In this document: in pieces, positions 36,003 through 46,353 of the stretch
Layout: every line of letters starts with the position of its first letter
Numbering within the stretch: the stretch's first letter is position 1
Assembly: GCF_963675395.1 (NCBI RefSeq)
Contig: NZ_OY776222.1
Location: 434,001-498,000 of the forward strand
Direction: 5' to 3'
DNA from: an uncultured Vibrio sp.
GTDB lineage: Bacteria > Pseudomonadota > Gammaproteobacteria > Enterobacterales > Vibrionaceae
DNA length: 64,000 bases
Made by a program: the position numbers and the translations under genes
The notes under the pieces: generated by a model
Database searches by the model: none
What the model saw: only the letters and a program-made list of their open reading frames with translations
Told to the model about the DNA's origin: nothing

Positions 36003-36104
36003 TTGATTTTTTATTATTCACTCTGTTCACATTAGCGATGTTGAAGCACCGCGTACTTACTATGTTGGTATGACCACAGGCTTCTAACCAGAAACTCAAA
36101 TGAT

Positions 36105-36142
36105 AAAGGGGAGCCACAGTGAAGACTGTAGCGCCCCTTTTC
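36105..36142. terminator. Bidirectional terminator between LysR and MFS genes
   Basis: Outer stem AAAGGGG / CCCCTTT (36105-36111 and 36134-36140) around an inner ACAGT / ACTGT pairing; T-rich on both outgoing sides. Confidence 0.75.
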
Positions 36143-36158
36143 TTTGTAACCTAAATGA

Positions 36159-37370
36159 CTAGCTTGACTGAGTGACTTGATCAACCGTCTGCTCTGTTGG
36201 CAGAGACGCACTAAACCCTCGCAGAATATTCATTAAGGTAATGGCAGTAAACAGTGCGATGACCAGTGAGAGGTGCCACGCTTCACTCAAACCCAGCTGA
36301 ACCAGAGTTAAACTGACCAAAGAAGAAGCGACCATTTGCCCGCCACCAGACATTGCTGCGGCTGTTCCTGCTTGTTCCTTATACGGCTGCATGACCAAAG
36401 CCTGAGCGCATGGCAGAGCAATACCATTACCCAAAATCATCAGCAGTTGCCCAAGCATCAAGTACAAAGGCTCTACCGGGCAGAAGAACAACCATAACGC
36501 TGCACTGATATGCAATACCGGGGTACATAACAGCATCTTTTTATTGCCGATGATTGGACGAGCACGGTTACAAATGGTGGTGCCACCCAACATACCAAGG
36601 GCGGGAATGAGTGCCCACATCGCGTATTCGTCAGAAGTCATTCCGATCTGGTCCTGCATGATAAATGGCATCACAGACACGGTTGTAATCATCAAGCTAA
36701 AGTTAAGCCAACTGATGCTAGCAAAACTCATAAAGTAACGAGAGGTCAGCAGGTTTCTGTATTGGCGTAACATCGTCTTAGGTGACGGAATGGAAGTACG
36801 CTTTGATATTGTCTCTTTAAATCGAAAAGCGATAATAATCCAGGCAATCGATACATAACCTAACAACGAAATAAACACCATACTCCAGCCGAAATGGAAG
36901 TTAATGAAACCACCAATCACGGGGGCCATTAGAGGCGTGATTGAAGCCGCCATTGCAATGTAAGACATCGCTACCGGAAGTTCACTACCGCTAAAACGAT
37001 CACGGGTAGAGGCACGAGCTAACACAGCACAACAGCCGGTACCAAGTCCTTGTAGAAAGCGCCCCATGACCATGCCAGTAAAAGTCTGACTCAGAAATAT
37101 GATCATCAGCAGCCCTGACATGGCAATCAGTAATCCGGTTAACAAGACCTTTTTTCTGCCTAGTGCATCGGATATTGGACCATAGATAAACTGAGATGGG
37201 CCAAAGCCAAGTAAGTAAATACTTACTAATAGTTGGGCTTGATCGAGTGAAATAGAAAAGTCTTTCGCTATCCATGGCAAGGATGGCATCACCAATCCCA
37301 TACTCAACTGACCAATACTGATGATCAAGCATGCGAGTAAAATGGAACGAAAGTTAATGGCGTTTCTCAT
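36159..37370 (-). CDS. MFS drug efflux transporter, Bcr/CflA-like (DHA1)
   Basis: A 403-aa transporter with 12 predicted membrane helices. The motif-A loop is FIYGPISDALGRKKVLLTG and the motif-C-like MAPVIGGF is in helix 5, both diagnostic of proton-coupled drug antiporters. Its ATG overlaps the stop of the recombinase-like gene (ATGA), so the two are co-translated. Substrate unknown. Confidence 0.88.
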   Translation of the reverse strand: MRNAINFRSILLACLIISIGQLSMGLVMPSLPWIAKDFSISLDQAQLLVSIYLLGFGPSQFIYGPISDALGRKKVLLTGLLIAMSGLLMIIFLSQTFTGMVMGRFLQGLGTGCCAVLARASTRDRFSGSELPVAMSYIAMAASITPLMAPVIGGFINFHFGWSMVFISLLGYVSIAWIIIAFRFKETISKRTSIPSPKTMLRQYRNLLTSRYFMSFASISWLNFSLMITTVSVMPFIMQDQIGMTSDEYAMWALIPALGMLGGTTICNRARPIIGNKKMLLCTPVLHISAALWLFFCPVEPLYLMLGQLLMILGNGIALPCAQALVMQPYKEQAGTAAAMSGGGQMVASSLVSLTLVQLGLSEAWHLSLVIALFTAITLMNILRGFSASLPTEQTVDQVTQSS

Positions 37371-38011
37371 GAAGATTCACCATTTGAAAGACCAGCTCTC
37401 CCGCGCGCTCTCAGTCCACCTTCATCGTCAAATTCATTCAGTTTGGATTTAACACGTTTTACGGTCGATAAGCTGACTTCACACTGCTGGGCGACGCTTT
37501 GTAGAGTGTTACCTTCAAGCAGTAGTGTCGCGATTTGCTGATGCTTTGCCTTATCAGCTGGGCGACCCCGAAATTTTTGCTTCCACCTTTCTGGCTCTCC
37601 TTTAATCGCACGTCGACCTTGTTCTGCCGCAAACAAGCGGTGCTGGGTTTGCACTTTTCCGTAGCCAGATAGCAGTGCGATCATGGTTTTGGTCTCGAGC
37701 GAGTTTGGCTCGAAGCACAGCGGTTCGCACACCGTTTTAAGAGTCACATTTTTATTGAGTAAGAGTTCGATGGTATTGAGTGACTGACTGAAATCACGTC
37801 CAAACGTCGTCAGCCACCAAATGATTACCGTATCGCCAGATTCGACGGTATCAAGTAACTTTTGAAATGCCTCACGCTCAGTGGGTGGTATACAGCCACG
37901 TCCCTCATCTTCGAAATGCATCGCTTCAGGGGCAGCTGCTTTCAGTATTGAAAGGTTCTCGCTGTAAGCTCGGTTTCGAGGTGAATAGCGAGAATAAAGG
38001 TAGGTAGTCAT
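37367..38011 (-). CDS. Serine-recombinase-like protein with altered active site
   Basis: A 214-aa resolvase/invertase-family protein. The N-terminus MTTYLYSRYSPRN keeps the Arg8 and nucleophile Ser10 positions of gamma-delta resolvase, and Arg46 in PTEREAF is kept. In the usual LDRLGRD motif this protein has WLTTFGRD: the Asp and the catalytic Arg are both Thr (68, 69), while the last Arg (72) remains. A C-terminal HTH (NTLQSVAQQCEVSLSTVKRV) follows a GRPADK hinge. It lies directly upstream of and overlaps an MFS pump gene, an odd partner. It may have lost recombination and serve as a DNA-binding regulator; no inversion sites were found nearby. Confidence 0.75.
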   Translation of the reverse strand: MTTYLYSRYSPRNRAYSENLSILKAAAPEAMHFEDEGRGCIPPTEREAFQKLLDTVESGDTVIIWWLTTFGRDFSQSLNTIELLLNKNVTLKTVCEPLCFEPNSLETKTMIALLSGYGKVQTQHRLFAAEQGRRAIKGEPERWKQKFRGRPADKAKHQQIATLLLEGNTLQSVAQQCEVSLSTVKRVKSKLNEFDDEGGLRARGRAGLSNGESS

Positions 38012-38126
38012 GGTTATTTGCCTGAGAAAGAAGTTGGTTCACATAATGTAATGGTTCATAAATATACATGGGTTCATTAATGCTTTCAACACCAAATGAG
38101 CCAATGAGAAGGCGACCGGTAGAAAC

Positions 38127-38160
38127 AAAAAAAGCCAGTCAGAAACTTTCTGACTGGCTT
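38127..38160 (-). terminator. Terminator after scrA
   Basis: Near-perfect 14-bp stem AAGCCAGTCAGAAA / TTTCTGACTGGCTT (38132-38145 and 38147-38160), followed on the minus strand by seven T. It lies about 110 bases past the scrA stop. Confidence 0.88.
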
Positions 38161-38270
38161 GGTTCTACAACCAAATGGCGAGGGGGCCGTTTTCCATCTC
38201 ATTTAATTTTTCATATCTCAGGAGCGAGAAACGAAGATGGAACAGTGGTTAACAAAGGCGCTAGCAAGCG

Positions 38271-39710
38271 TTAAGCTGCTGCTTGTTTGCCTTGTTTTGC
38301 TTTCTCACGTATGCCCAGTACGATCGTTAGGGCAAATGCTGTGGTGAAGGCGATAATCATGCCGACAATGTAGTAGCTTATCTTGTCTGGTGAGATAGAG
38401 ATAATGCCTGGCAAACCTGCTGCACCAAGTGCTTGTGCTTTCACGTTAAATAGAGTGATGAATGCACTTGCGACGGCTGAACCTACGATTGCAGCCAGGA
38501 ATGGGTAACGCAGTTTCAAGTTCACACCGAACATGGCTGGCTCAGTGATACCAAGAAGACCTGTGATACCAGATGGCATTGCGATGCCTTTCATTTTCGT
38601 ATCACGAGTTGTGAAGCCTACTGCTAACGCCGCTGCGCCTTGTGCTACGTTCGACATAGCCGCAATTGGGAAGATAAATGTACCGCCTGTGGTTGCGATG
38701 TCGGCCAGTAGCTGAGTTTCAATCGCGATAAAGCTGTGATGCATACCAGTAATAACGAACGGAGCATAGATAAAGCCAAACAGTGCACCGCCAACAAAAC
38801 CTGCTGAATCGTATAACCAGTTCAGACCGTCACCAAGCATGAAGCCAAGGTCGCGAGTAAACGGGCCGACCAGAGTGAAAGTAATGAAACCGGTAATGAA
38901 GATAGCCAGCATCGGCGTTAGCAAGTTATCCAGTACTGAAGGAATCACTTTACGCAGACCAGTCTCAACTTTTGCTAGGATAAACGCAGAGACTAACACC
39001 GGTAGTACTGAACCTTGGTAACCCACTTTTTGGATCTCTAAGCCCAGAATGTTCCATGTTGGGATCGTGCCCGAAACGGATGCACTACCAAAGCCCCAAC
39101 CATTTAACAGGTCTGGGTGAACCATCAGCATACCAAGTGCAGCACCCAAGAATGGGTTGCCACCAAACTTCTTCGAAGCAGAAAATGCCAGTAAAACAGG
39201 TAAATAAACAAAAGGTGCATTGGCGAAGGTGTTGATCATGCTCGCTAAATCAGCCAAGCCTGGGTAGGCTTCTATGATTGACTGATCTTCAATAAACAAG
39301 CCTTGTGCGGTAAGCAGGTTGAAAAGACCCATCAGCAAACCGCCCGCAACGATCGCCGGAATGATTGGAACAAAAATATCCGACAGCCCTTTCACCGCAC
39401 GTTGAACGATATTTTGTTTTTGAGCTCCAGCCGATGCGACGTCGTTCGTCGACATTTCGGCTAAACCAGTCTGTTTCGCCATTTCTGCGTAAACCTGGTT
39501 TACGATGCCAGAGCCGAAAATAATTTGGTATTGGCCTGCAACTTTGAACTGGCCTTTAACTCCGTCTAAGTTGCCGATTGCTTCTTCATTGACTTTGTCT
39601 TCATCTTTTAGCGCTAGACGCAGGCGCGTTGCGCAGTGAGCGAGGGCTTGAAGGTTATCTTTACCGCCTAAGTGCTCGAGTAATTGTTTTGCTATGACTG
39701 GATAGTTCAT
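38271..39710 (-). CDS. scrA: Sucrose-specific PTS enzyme IIBC
   Basis: Imports and phosphorylates sucrose to sucrose-6-phosphate. The IIB domain (residues 1-90) has the phosphorylated Cys in AHCATRLRLAL and VKGQFKVAGQYQIIFG; the IIC membrane domain has the conserved GITEPAMFGVNLK and GMHHSFIAIE segments. No IIA domain is fused, so a separate glucose-type IIA is needed. Closely matches the Vibrio and enterobacterial ScrA pattern and not TreB. Divergent from scrR. No sucrose-6-phosphate hydrolase (scrB) or fructokinase (scrK) gene accompanies it in the window. Confidence 0.9.
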   Translation of the reverse strand: MNYPVIAKQLLEHLGGKDNLQALAHCATRLRLALKDEDKVNEEAIGNLDGVKGQFKVAGQYQIIFGSGIVNQVYAEMAKQTGLAEMSTNDVASAGAQKQNIVQRAVKGLSDIFVPIIPAIVAGGLLMGLFNLLTAQGLFIEDQSIIEAYPGLADLASMINTFANAPFVYLPVLLAFSASKKFGGNPFLGAALGMLMVHPDLLNGWGFGSASVSGTIPTWNILGLEIQKVGYQGSVLPVLVSAFILAKVETGLRKVIPSVLDNLLTPMLAIFITGFITFTLVGPFTRDLGFMLGDGLNWLYDSAGFVGGALFGFIYAPFVITGMHHSFIAIETQLLADIATTGGTFIFPIAAMSNVAQGAAALAVGFTTRDTKMKGIAMPSGITGLLGITEPAMFGVNLKLRYPFLAAIVGSAVASAFITLFNVKAQALGAAGLPGIISISPDKISYYIVGMIIAFTTAFALTIVLGIREKAKQGKQAAA

Positions 39711-40097
39711 TGCACACCCCGATTGGTATTACTGAAAATTTAAAATGTATCCAAGTGCATACGCCAACAGCACAGATTGATCATTGTTACCGATTCACCT
39801 GTTTTCCCGCTCATTATCGAGGGGATGTTTGACTCTATGATACTCAAACCCGGTTAGGTTTGTGGTCTGAGTACCTATCAGCACCTGATTTATCGTTTTT
39901 GTGTTTTTGGGAACGTTTGCAAAATGGATTTTTGATGATTATTCATAAGTGGTCAAAGCATAAGACTGAAATATGTGAGTATGATCCCTATATTGGTCAA
40001 CAAAATTCTGCTTAACGAGGGTAAAATCACGTAATTGACTAGGGATACAGAGAGCTTTCTGCAAACAATCCCAATAAATAAGTGGAATAGGGGCAAT
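39711..40097. other. scrA-scrR divergent control region
   Basis: About 390 bases between divergent starts with no gene. It contains the ScrR-type site at 39909-39920 and a ribosome site AGGGGC before scrR. Promoters for both genes should lie here, but no confident -35/-10 pair was fixed. Confidence 0.55.
39909..39920. promoter_or_regulatory. Candidate ScrR operator
   Basis: GGGAACGTTTGC, a one-sided match to the palindrome GGGAACGTTCCC, placed between scrA and scrR where a LacI-type repressor would control both. Confidence 0.6.
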
Positions 40098-41084
40098 ATG
40101 GCAAGTTTGCACGACGTTGCGCGTTTGGCTGGTGTATCGAAATCTACCGTATCTCGCGTGATAAACAACGAGTATGGGGTCAAGGAAGCCACTAAAGTTA
40201 AAGTACGTAAAGCGGTGGAAGAGTGTGGCTACGTAGTGAATCAAGTGGCTAAGGATCTCAAATCACAAAAGACAAATCTTATTGGCGTGATCGTACCGCG
40301 CGTTTCTTCTCACGCTATCTCTCAGGGGGTTGATGGGTTAACCGCGGTTATTGAGCAGTCTGGCAAGCACGTCCTATTGGCTAATACGCATCTGATCTAC
40401 GAAAAAGAAGTTGAATATATTCAGATATTTAACCAAAAGCGTGTAGAAGGCATTATTCTCTACGCGACGCACTTAGATGCAAAATTAGTTAAAGCGATTC
40501 AGCAGTCTAATGTACCGGTTGTCTTAGTCGGACAGGATGGTTCATTACATAACGTACCCAGCGTTGTGCATGACGATGTACGTGTGGGTTTTGAAGCGGG
40601 TAACCGCCTGATTGCAGCTGGTTGTCAACACATCGCTTTCATCGGCGTTCAAGGTGAAGACATTGCCGTTGACGTACAGCGTTCGCAGGGGCTTGAGCAG
40701 GCTTTAGCTTTTCACCAGCAATCATTGCTCGTACACGCACGAGGTGACTTCACCATAGAGTCTGGCTACCAGCAAGCGCAAGAGTTGATAAAAAACTACC
40801 CAGAAGTCGATGGTCTGTTTTGTGCGACTGACCGTATTGCCGTAGGCGCGGTTAAAGCTCTGCGTGAAATGGGCGTTAAGGTAGGTGAGCAAGTACGCGT
40901 GCTGGGTGTTGGTAACGATGAACTGTCAAGCATTAGTATTCCGAGCTTATCGACATTTAACTATGCTTTTGATAAGGCTGGGGAAAATGCAGCTAAAATG
41001 CTACTTGAACGGATTGAAGGTCGTGGCGAGGAAATGAGCAAAGTCGTTCTCACTTTCCAAAACATCGAACGTGAAACCTGCTAG
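40098..41084 (+). CDS. scrR: Sucrose operon repressor, LacI family
   Basis: A 328-aa repressor. The LacI HTH MASLHDVARLAGVSKSTVSR (residues 1-20) and hinge are followed by a periplasmic-binding-type effector domain. The overall sequence, including the YGVKEATKVKVRKAVEECGY region and a C-terminus ending NIERETC, fits the V. alginolyticus ScrR type, whose inducer is a fructose-containing sugar. ATG 40098 follows AGGGGC; upstream in-frame codons would add 21 non-family residues. Divergent from scrA. Likely binds the GGGAACGTT-type sites seen here and perhaps the one before the levansucrase gene. Confidence 0.9.
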   Translation: MASLHDVARLAGVSKSTVSRVINNEYGVKEATKVKVRKAVEECGYVVNQVAKDLKSQKTNLIGVIVPRVSSHAISQGVDGLTAVIEQSGKHVLLANTHLIYEKEVEYIQIFNQKRVEGIILYATHLDAKLVKAIQQSNVPVVLVGQDGSLHNVPSVVHDDVRVGFEAGNRLIAAGCQHIAFIGVQGEDIAVDVQRSQGLEQALAFHQQSLLVHARGDFTIESGYQQAQELIKNYPEVDGLFCATDRIAVGAVKALREMGVKVGEQVRVLGVGNDELSSISIPSLSTFNYAFDKAGENAAKMLLERIEGRGEEMSKVVLTFQNIERETC

Positions 41085-41102
41085 ATGGGAAATGTTTATT
41101 TA

Positions 41103-41114
41103 GGGAACGTTCCC
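41103..41114. promoter_or_regulatory. Perfect ScrR-type palindrome downstream of scrR
   Basis: GGGAACGTTCCC is a perfect 12-bp palindrome 18 bases after the scrR stop and before its terminator, with no plus-strand gene following. It may be the stranded operator of a lost scrB/scrK promoter or an autoregulatory auxiliary site. Confidence 0.6.
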
Positions 41115-41127
41115 CTAATCTGAAAAT

Positions 41128-41163
41128 AAAAAAGCCGATGTGCTTCAACGCATCGGCTTTTTG
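41128..41163. terminator. Terminator after scrR
   Basis: A 12-bp stem AAAAAGCCGATG / CATCGGCTTTTT (41129-41140 and 41151-41162); A- and T-runs on both sides make it bidirectional. Confidence 0.9.
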
Positions 41164-41243
41164 CTTCTCGTTCTACCCTAAAGAACCGCTCATTACGCAG
41201 AAATGCCGTTCGTTTAGCAACTAACGGCGTCTTTAAGCCTTCA

Positions 41244-41376
41244 GTCATCCTGAACAACGACGAAGGAGTGTGATTCAGGATCTAATTTCCGAGCACTTTA
41301 TGGCCGAAATTATTTCATTAACTGCTCAGCGCGCTGCTATTAGATTCCTAGTCTCGCTAGAGCTCGCTGGAATGAC
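41244..41376. repeat. Intergenic repeat, copy 1
   Basis: A 133-bp unit running from GTCATCC to GGAATGAC. It shares GTCATCCTGAA, GACGAAGGAG, GTGATTCAGGATCT and AGCTCGCTGGAAT with the unit at 58569-58690 on the opposite strand. The complementary ends (GTCATCC / GGAATGAC) and internal GGAT/ATCC arms give it a folding, ERIC- or MITE-like character. Confidence 0.8.
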
Positions 41377-41409
41377 ACAGATGAAATCGTTAAGCGATTG
41401 GCATCATCA

Positions 41410-43389
41410 TTACGCAGTGGGTTTCGCTTTAGCTTTTGGCTGGTAATGTAAAATCACCATGGAAGTTGGTGAAAGTAGTACTTCGCCTTCAGCATGGCCT
41501 GGGTTTAAGTTGCGAACATTGGTATCACAAATCGTCGTCCAATTTTGTTTACGATCATTTGGCAACTTAAAGCGCGCAGTCGCATTGGTTTGGTTGATTA
41601 AGTACACCAACTCTTGCCCATCTTTGCCAATTCCAAGATGCAGTGCCACAGAGCTTAGTCGGTTCCAGTCATCGTGCTCCATTAAGTTACCATCCGTTCT
41701 TCGCCAAAAGATACGATTGTTATTACGACTTTCACCACTGAACGAGCGAATAAATGGCACCATGTATTTTTTACGGTTGGCAACCATTTGCGACATCCAG
41801 ATCTTGAAATGTTGTTTGCGTTCTGTTTCTCCCCAGTTTAACCAGCTGGTTTCGTTATCCTGGCAGTAGGCATTGTTGTTTCCTCCTTGGGTGTGAGACA
41901 ACACGTCAGCGGTGAGGATGTGAGGGATACCGAATGAAAACAACAAGCTCGCGATGAGATTGCGTTTTTGCTTCTCGCGAGTCGCAATGATCATTAGGTT
42001 TTCTGTCTCGCCTTCTACCCCGTAGTTTTCTGAGCGGTTATCGCCGTGTCCATCGCGGTTATCTTCGCCATTGGCTTCATTATGTTTGTTCTTATAAGAC
42101 ACTAAGTCTTGAAGTGTGAAGCCGTCATGGTAAGTGATGTAGTTGACGGTCAGCTTGTAAGGCCAATTTGCTGCGCTATAGATATCTCGCGAACCCATTA
42201 GTCGGGTCGCAAATTCTTTTAAGTAGCCTTGATCGCCGCGCCAGAAGCTGCGAGAGATATCACGAAGCTTATCGTTACACTCGTTCCAGCCAAAGGGGAA
42301 GTTACCCACCTGGTAGCCGTTAGGACCAATATCCCAAGGCTCTGCGATCAGCTTTGTCTCACGGAGAACGGGATCTTGCGCCACCGCCTTAAAAAATGCC
42401 GCTTCTGGATTGTAATTGTCTCCCTGACGGCCGAGTGTCGCGGCCAAATCGAAGCGGAAACCATCGACTTTGAACTCACTAACCCAGTAACGAAGTGTGT
42501 CCATGACTAAATTTAATGCCGGTTGGTAAGTGAGGTCGACGGTATTACCACACCCGGTATAGTTAGCAAAGTGGGTACCATGCTTGATGTAAAATCGTGA
42601 ATCTAGGGCTTTTAGATTAAAAATCGTTGGACCTTCGCCGCCTTCAGCCGTGTGGTTATAGACCACATCAAGAATAACTTCTATCCCGTGTTTATGAAGC
42701 TCGCGAATGGTCGTTTTCAGTTCATTGACCGCATCCTTTTTCGCATAACGTGGATCAGGTGTCATGAACAAGTAGGGATTGTAGCCCCAGTAGTTCGCTT
42801 TCTTCATTTCGAGTAAATGTGGTTCATGCATACACGCTGCGACAGGCAGCAACTGCAACGTGTTGATGTTCTGCTGCTTGTAAAAAGCCAACATCTCTGG
42901 CGCAGACAATCCGAGATAATGCCCTTTCTTGGCTGTGTCGACTTTGGGGTGAAGTTGAGTAAGACCTTTCACATGGGTCTCGAATAGCACCATTTCTTCT
43001 CTTGGGATACGCGGGTGGTCTGTTTTCTGCCAATCAAAGTCATCTTTGATTACCACACACTTTGGCATAGTAAAGCTTTTCTTGGCAGAGTAAGGCGGTT
43101 GGTAGTGGAGCACCTTATCTATTGATTTGGCGTAAGGGTCTGAGATGAGCAGCGGTTCATCATTGTGGGAGACAATGTAGCCGTACTTCTGTCCAGCCTT
43201 AACTTTTGGAATAAAGGTGTGCCGTATACCGGCGTATTCACCAGGTAGATCGTACAGCGTGTAATTGTCGTCGTCGGAGAACAACGCCAGTTTTATGTCT
43301 TTATTCTCGGGTGTGTGAATAGAGAAGTTACAGCCTTCTTTATTCAGTGTTGCACCCAAGGGGTATGGGCGAGATCGAAATTGCGTCAT
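41410..43389 (-). CDS. glgX: Glycogen/limit-dextrin debranching enzyme GlgX-type (GH13_11)
   Basis: A 659-aa alpha-1,6-glucosidase that debranches glycogen or maltodextrins in the cytoplasm. An N-terminal CBM48-like domain (residues 1-130) precedes a GH13 barrel: DVVYNHT (region I), GFRFDLA with nucleophile Asp314, LIAEPWD with acid/base Glu350, and NYITYHDGF (region IV). No signal peptide. An IS630 element ends about 43 bases upstream of its start, cutting it from the lamB-side region with MalT-like boxes, so its native promoter is probably displaced. Confidence 0.92.
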   Translation of the reverse strand: MTQFRSRPYPLGATLNKEGCNFSIHTPENKDIKLALFSDDDNYTLYDLPGEYAGIRHTFIPKVKAGQKYGYIVSHNDEPLLISDPYAKSIDKVLHYQPPYSAKKSFTMPKCVVIKDDFDWQKTDHPRIPREEMVLFETHVKGLTQLHPKVDTAKKGHYLGLSAPEMLAFYKQQNINTLQLLPVAACMHEPHLLEMKKANYWGYNPYLFMTPDPRYAKKDAVNELKTTIRELHKHGIEVILDVVYNHTAEGGEGPTIFNLKALDSRFYIKHGTHFANYTGCGNTVDLTYQPALNLVMDTLRYWVSEFKVDGFRFDLAATLGRQGDNYNPEAAFFKAVAQDPVLRETKLIAEPWDIGPNGYQVGNFPFGWNECNDKLRDISRSFWRGDQGYLKEFATRLMGSRDIYSAANWPYKLTVNYITYHDGFTLQDLVSYKNKHNEANGEDNRDGHGDNRSENYGVEGETENLMIIATREKQKRNLIASLLFSFGIPHILTADVLSHTQGGNNNAYCQDNETSWLNWGETERKQHFKIWMSQMVANRKKYMVPFIRSFSGESRNNNRIFWRRTDGNLMEHDDWNRLSSVALHLGIGKDGQELVYLINQTNATARFKLPNDRKQNWTTICDTNVRNLNPGHAEGEVLLSPTSMVILHYQPKAKAKPTA

Positions 43390-43433
43390 CTGAGATTCTT
43401 TTTTTAATAAATATTGCTACCTATAGGAAACTA

Positions 43434-44527
43434 TACTCGTTCAACTTGAAGATGCAGGTTTTAAAATCTGAAAATTATCCGTAATTCTGGACACCAGTGA
43501 GCCTGCAACTTCTGGTAGCGTTACATCGAAAAACTCTTTGATGGCTGAAGTAAATTCAGACTTGGAGGAGAAGTAAATATTATTCCTCACATGCTCATTC
43601 ATCACTTTCCAAAGCCGCTCTATTGGATTTAAATTTGGACTATAAGGCGGTAAATAATGAAGCTGGATATTAAGCACCTTTGCCGCATCCTTCACCAAAT
43701 TTGACTGATGATAGGCTGCACCATCAAGAACTAAGTGAACTTTTTGCTCCAACGGGTAATGCTCTTTTTTGAGCTTCCAGAAGAAGCGAACGATGCTCTC
43801 GCTGTTTATAGTGTCATATGTCTCTGTCACCGTTGCACCAATATTTTGAAGTGGTAATGCTCCGATAACATTAAGGCGAGTTCGACTGCCCGTTGTCTCA
43901 ATCACTTTGTCTTGGCCTTTTCGTATCCAGCCATAACTGAGTTTTGTTGACTGCGTAGGATGAACGGCATCCATGAACAACACAGGGTCTTCGCTGTTTC
44001 TTAGCGTCTCGTTGTAATGCTCGATAAAGGCTTGCTGCATTTCTGGATTAAACTTGTGCGGCACACCTTTCGGCTTCTTATATGAGAAGTCGTGATGATG
44101 TAGCCACTTGTTCATTCCAGCAACGGTATAACGGATACCAAACTCAGCTTGTACATAAGCGACAATTTGGTGGGTATGAAAGTACGTTTTCTCAGTCAGA
44201 TGTTCGATAAGTTGCATGGTTTGCCCAGCAGAAAGTCGGCTTTGGCTACCACCATTTTCAGGCTTAAGTTTTTCAGAGAGAACATAATCACTAAGATGAC
44301 GAGCAACGGTCGATTCGTGAATACGAAGAGCTTGAGAAATCATCGTCTGACTCCAACCTTCAGACGCGAGTAAAACCGCTTTGATGCGGTCACGCACTCG
44401 ACCATCACGAGTTGAATCGTGCATCTCTTCGAGTTGCTGCTTCTGTTGAGGAGTCAGTATTATTTTCATGGTACGTAGCATGATCCTGACTTCATCGAAA
44501 ATCAAGTATCTTCAATGATAACGGGTA
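43434..44527. mobile_element. IS630-family insertion sequence
   Basis: About 1.09 kb carrying one transposase gene. Imperfect terminal repeats start TACTCGTT at the left and (complement) TACCCGTT at the right, each with TTGAAGAT further in, and each end is flanked by TA (43432-43433 and 44528-44529), the target duplication expected for IS630/Tc1-mariner elements. It sits between glgX and lamB. Confidence 0.85.
43441..44481 (-). CDS. IS630-family DDE transposase
   Basis: Transposase of about 346 aa. An N-terminal HTH pair (RVRDRIKAVLLASEGWS...; MISQALRIHESTVARHL) is followed by the DDE core: LFMDAVHPTQ (first Asp), VHLVLDGAAYH (second Asp) and YLPPYSPNLNPIERLWK (catalytic Glu and the IS630 signature). 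All catalytic residues are present, so it may be active. The ATG at 44481 is used; a TTG at 44505 and an ATG at 44469 are alternatives. Confidence 0.92.
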   Translation of the reverse strand: MLRTMKIILTPQQKQQLEEMHDSTRDGRVRDRIKAVLLASEGWSQTMISQALRIHESTVARHLSDYVLSEKLKPENGGSQSRLSAGQTMQLIEHLTEKTYFHTHQIVAYVQAEFGIRYTVAGMNKWLHHHDFSYKKPKGVPHKFNPEMQQAFIEHYNETLRNSEDPVLFMDAVHPTQSTKLSYGWIRKGQDKVIETTGSRTRLNVIGALPLQNIGATVTETYDTINSESIVRFFWKLKKEHYPLEQKVHLVLDGAAYHQSNLVKDAAKVLNIQLHYLPPYSPNLNPIERLWKVMNEHVRNNIYFSSKSEFTSAIKEFFDVTLPEVAGSLVSRITDNFQILKPASSS

Positions 44528-44529
44528 TA

Positions 44530-46253
<1,724 letters not shown>

Positions 46254-46289
46254 TCATCTAGCCACTAAGTCCTAAATTGTCCTAGAATG

Positions 46290-46320
46290 ATACAGCCAGA
46301 ACCTATCTGGCTGTATTTAT
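46290..46320 (+). terminator. Hairpin between lamB and malM
   Basis: Perfect 11-bp stem ATACAGCCAGA / TCTGGCTGTAT (46290-46300 and 46306-46316) with a weak T-tail. It probably gives partial termination or 3' protection so that lamB is expressed above malM. Confidence 0.65.
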
Positions 46321-46353
46321 TTCAAAAACAATAAAAAGTCGAGGTAGACAGTA

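Noticed and set aside
37367..38270. Phase-variable invertible promoter next to the recombinase-like gene
   Set aside because: The only inverted repeat (38132-38160) is a tight terminator hairpin, not paired recombination sites around a promoter.
38271..39710. Calling the PTS gene treB (trehalose)
   Set aside because: The IIB and IIC sequence pattern and the divergent ScrR-type repressor fit sucrose; no treC gene is nearby.
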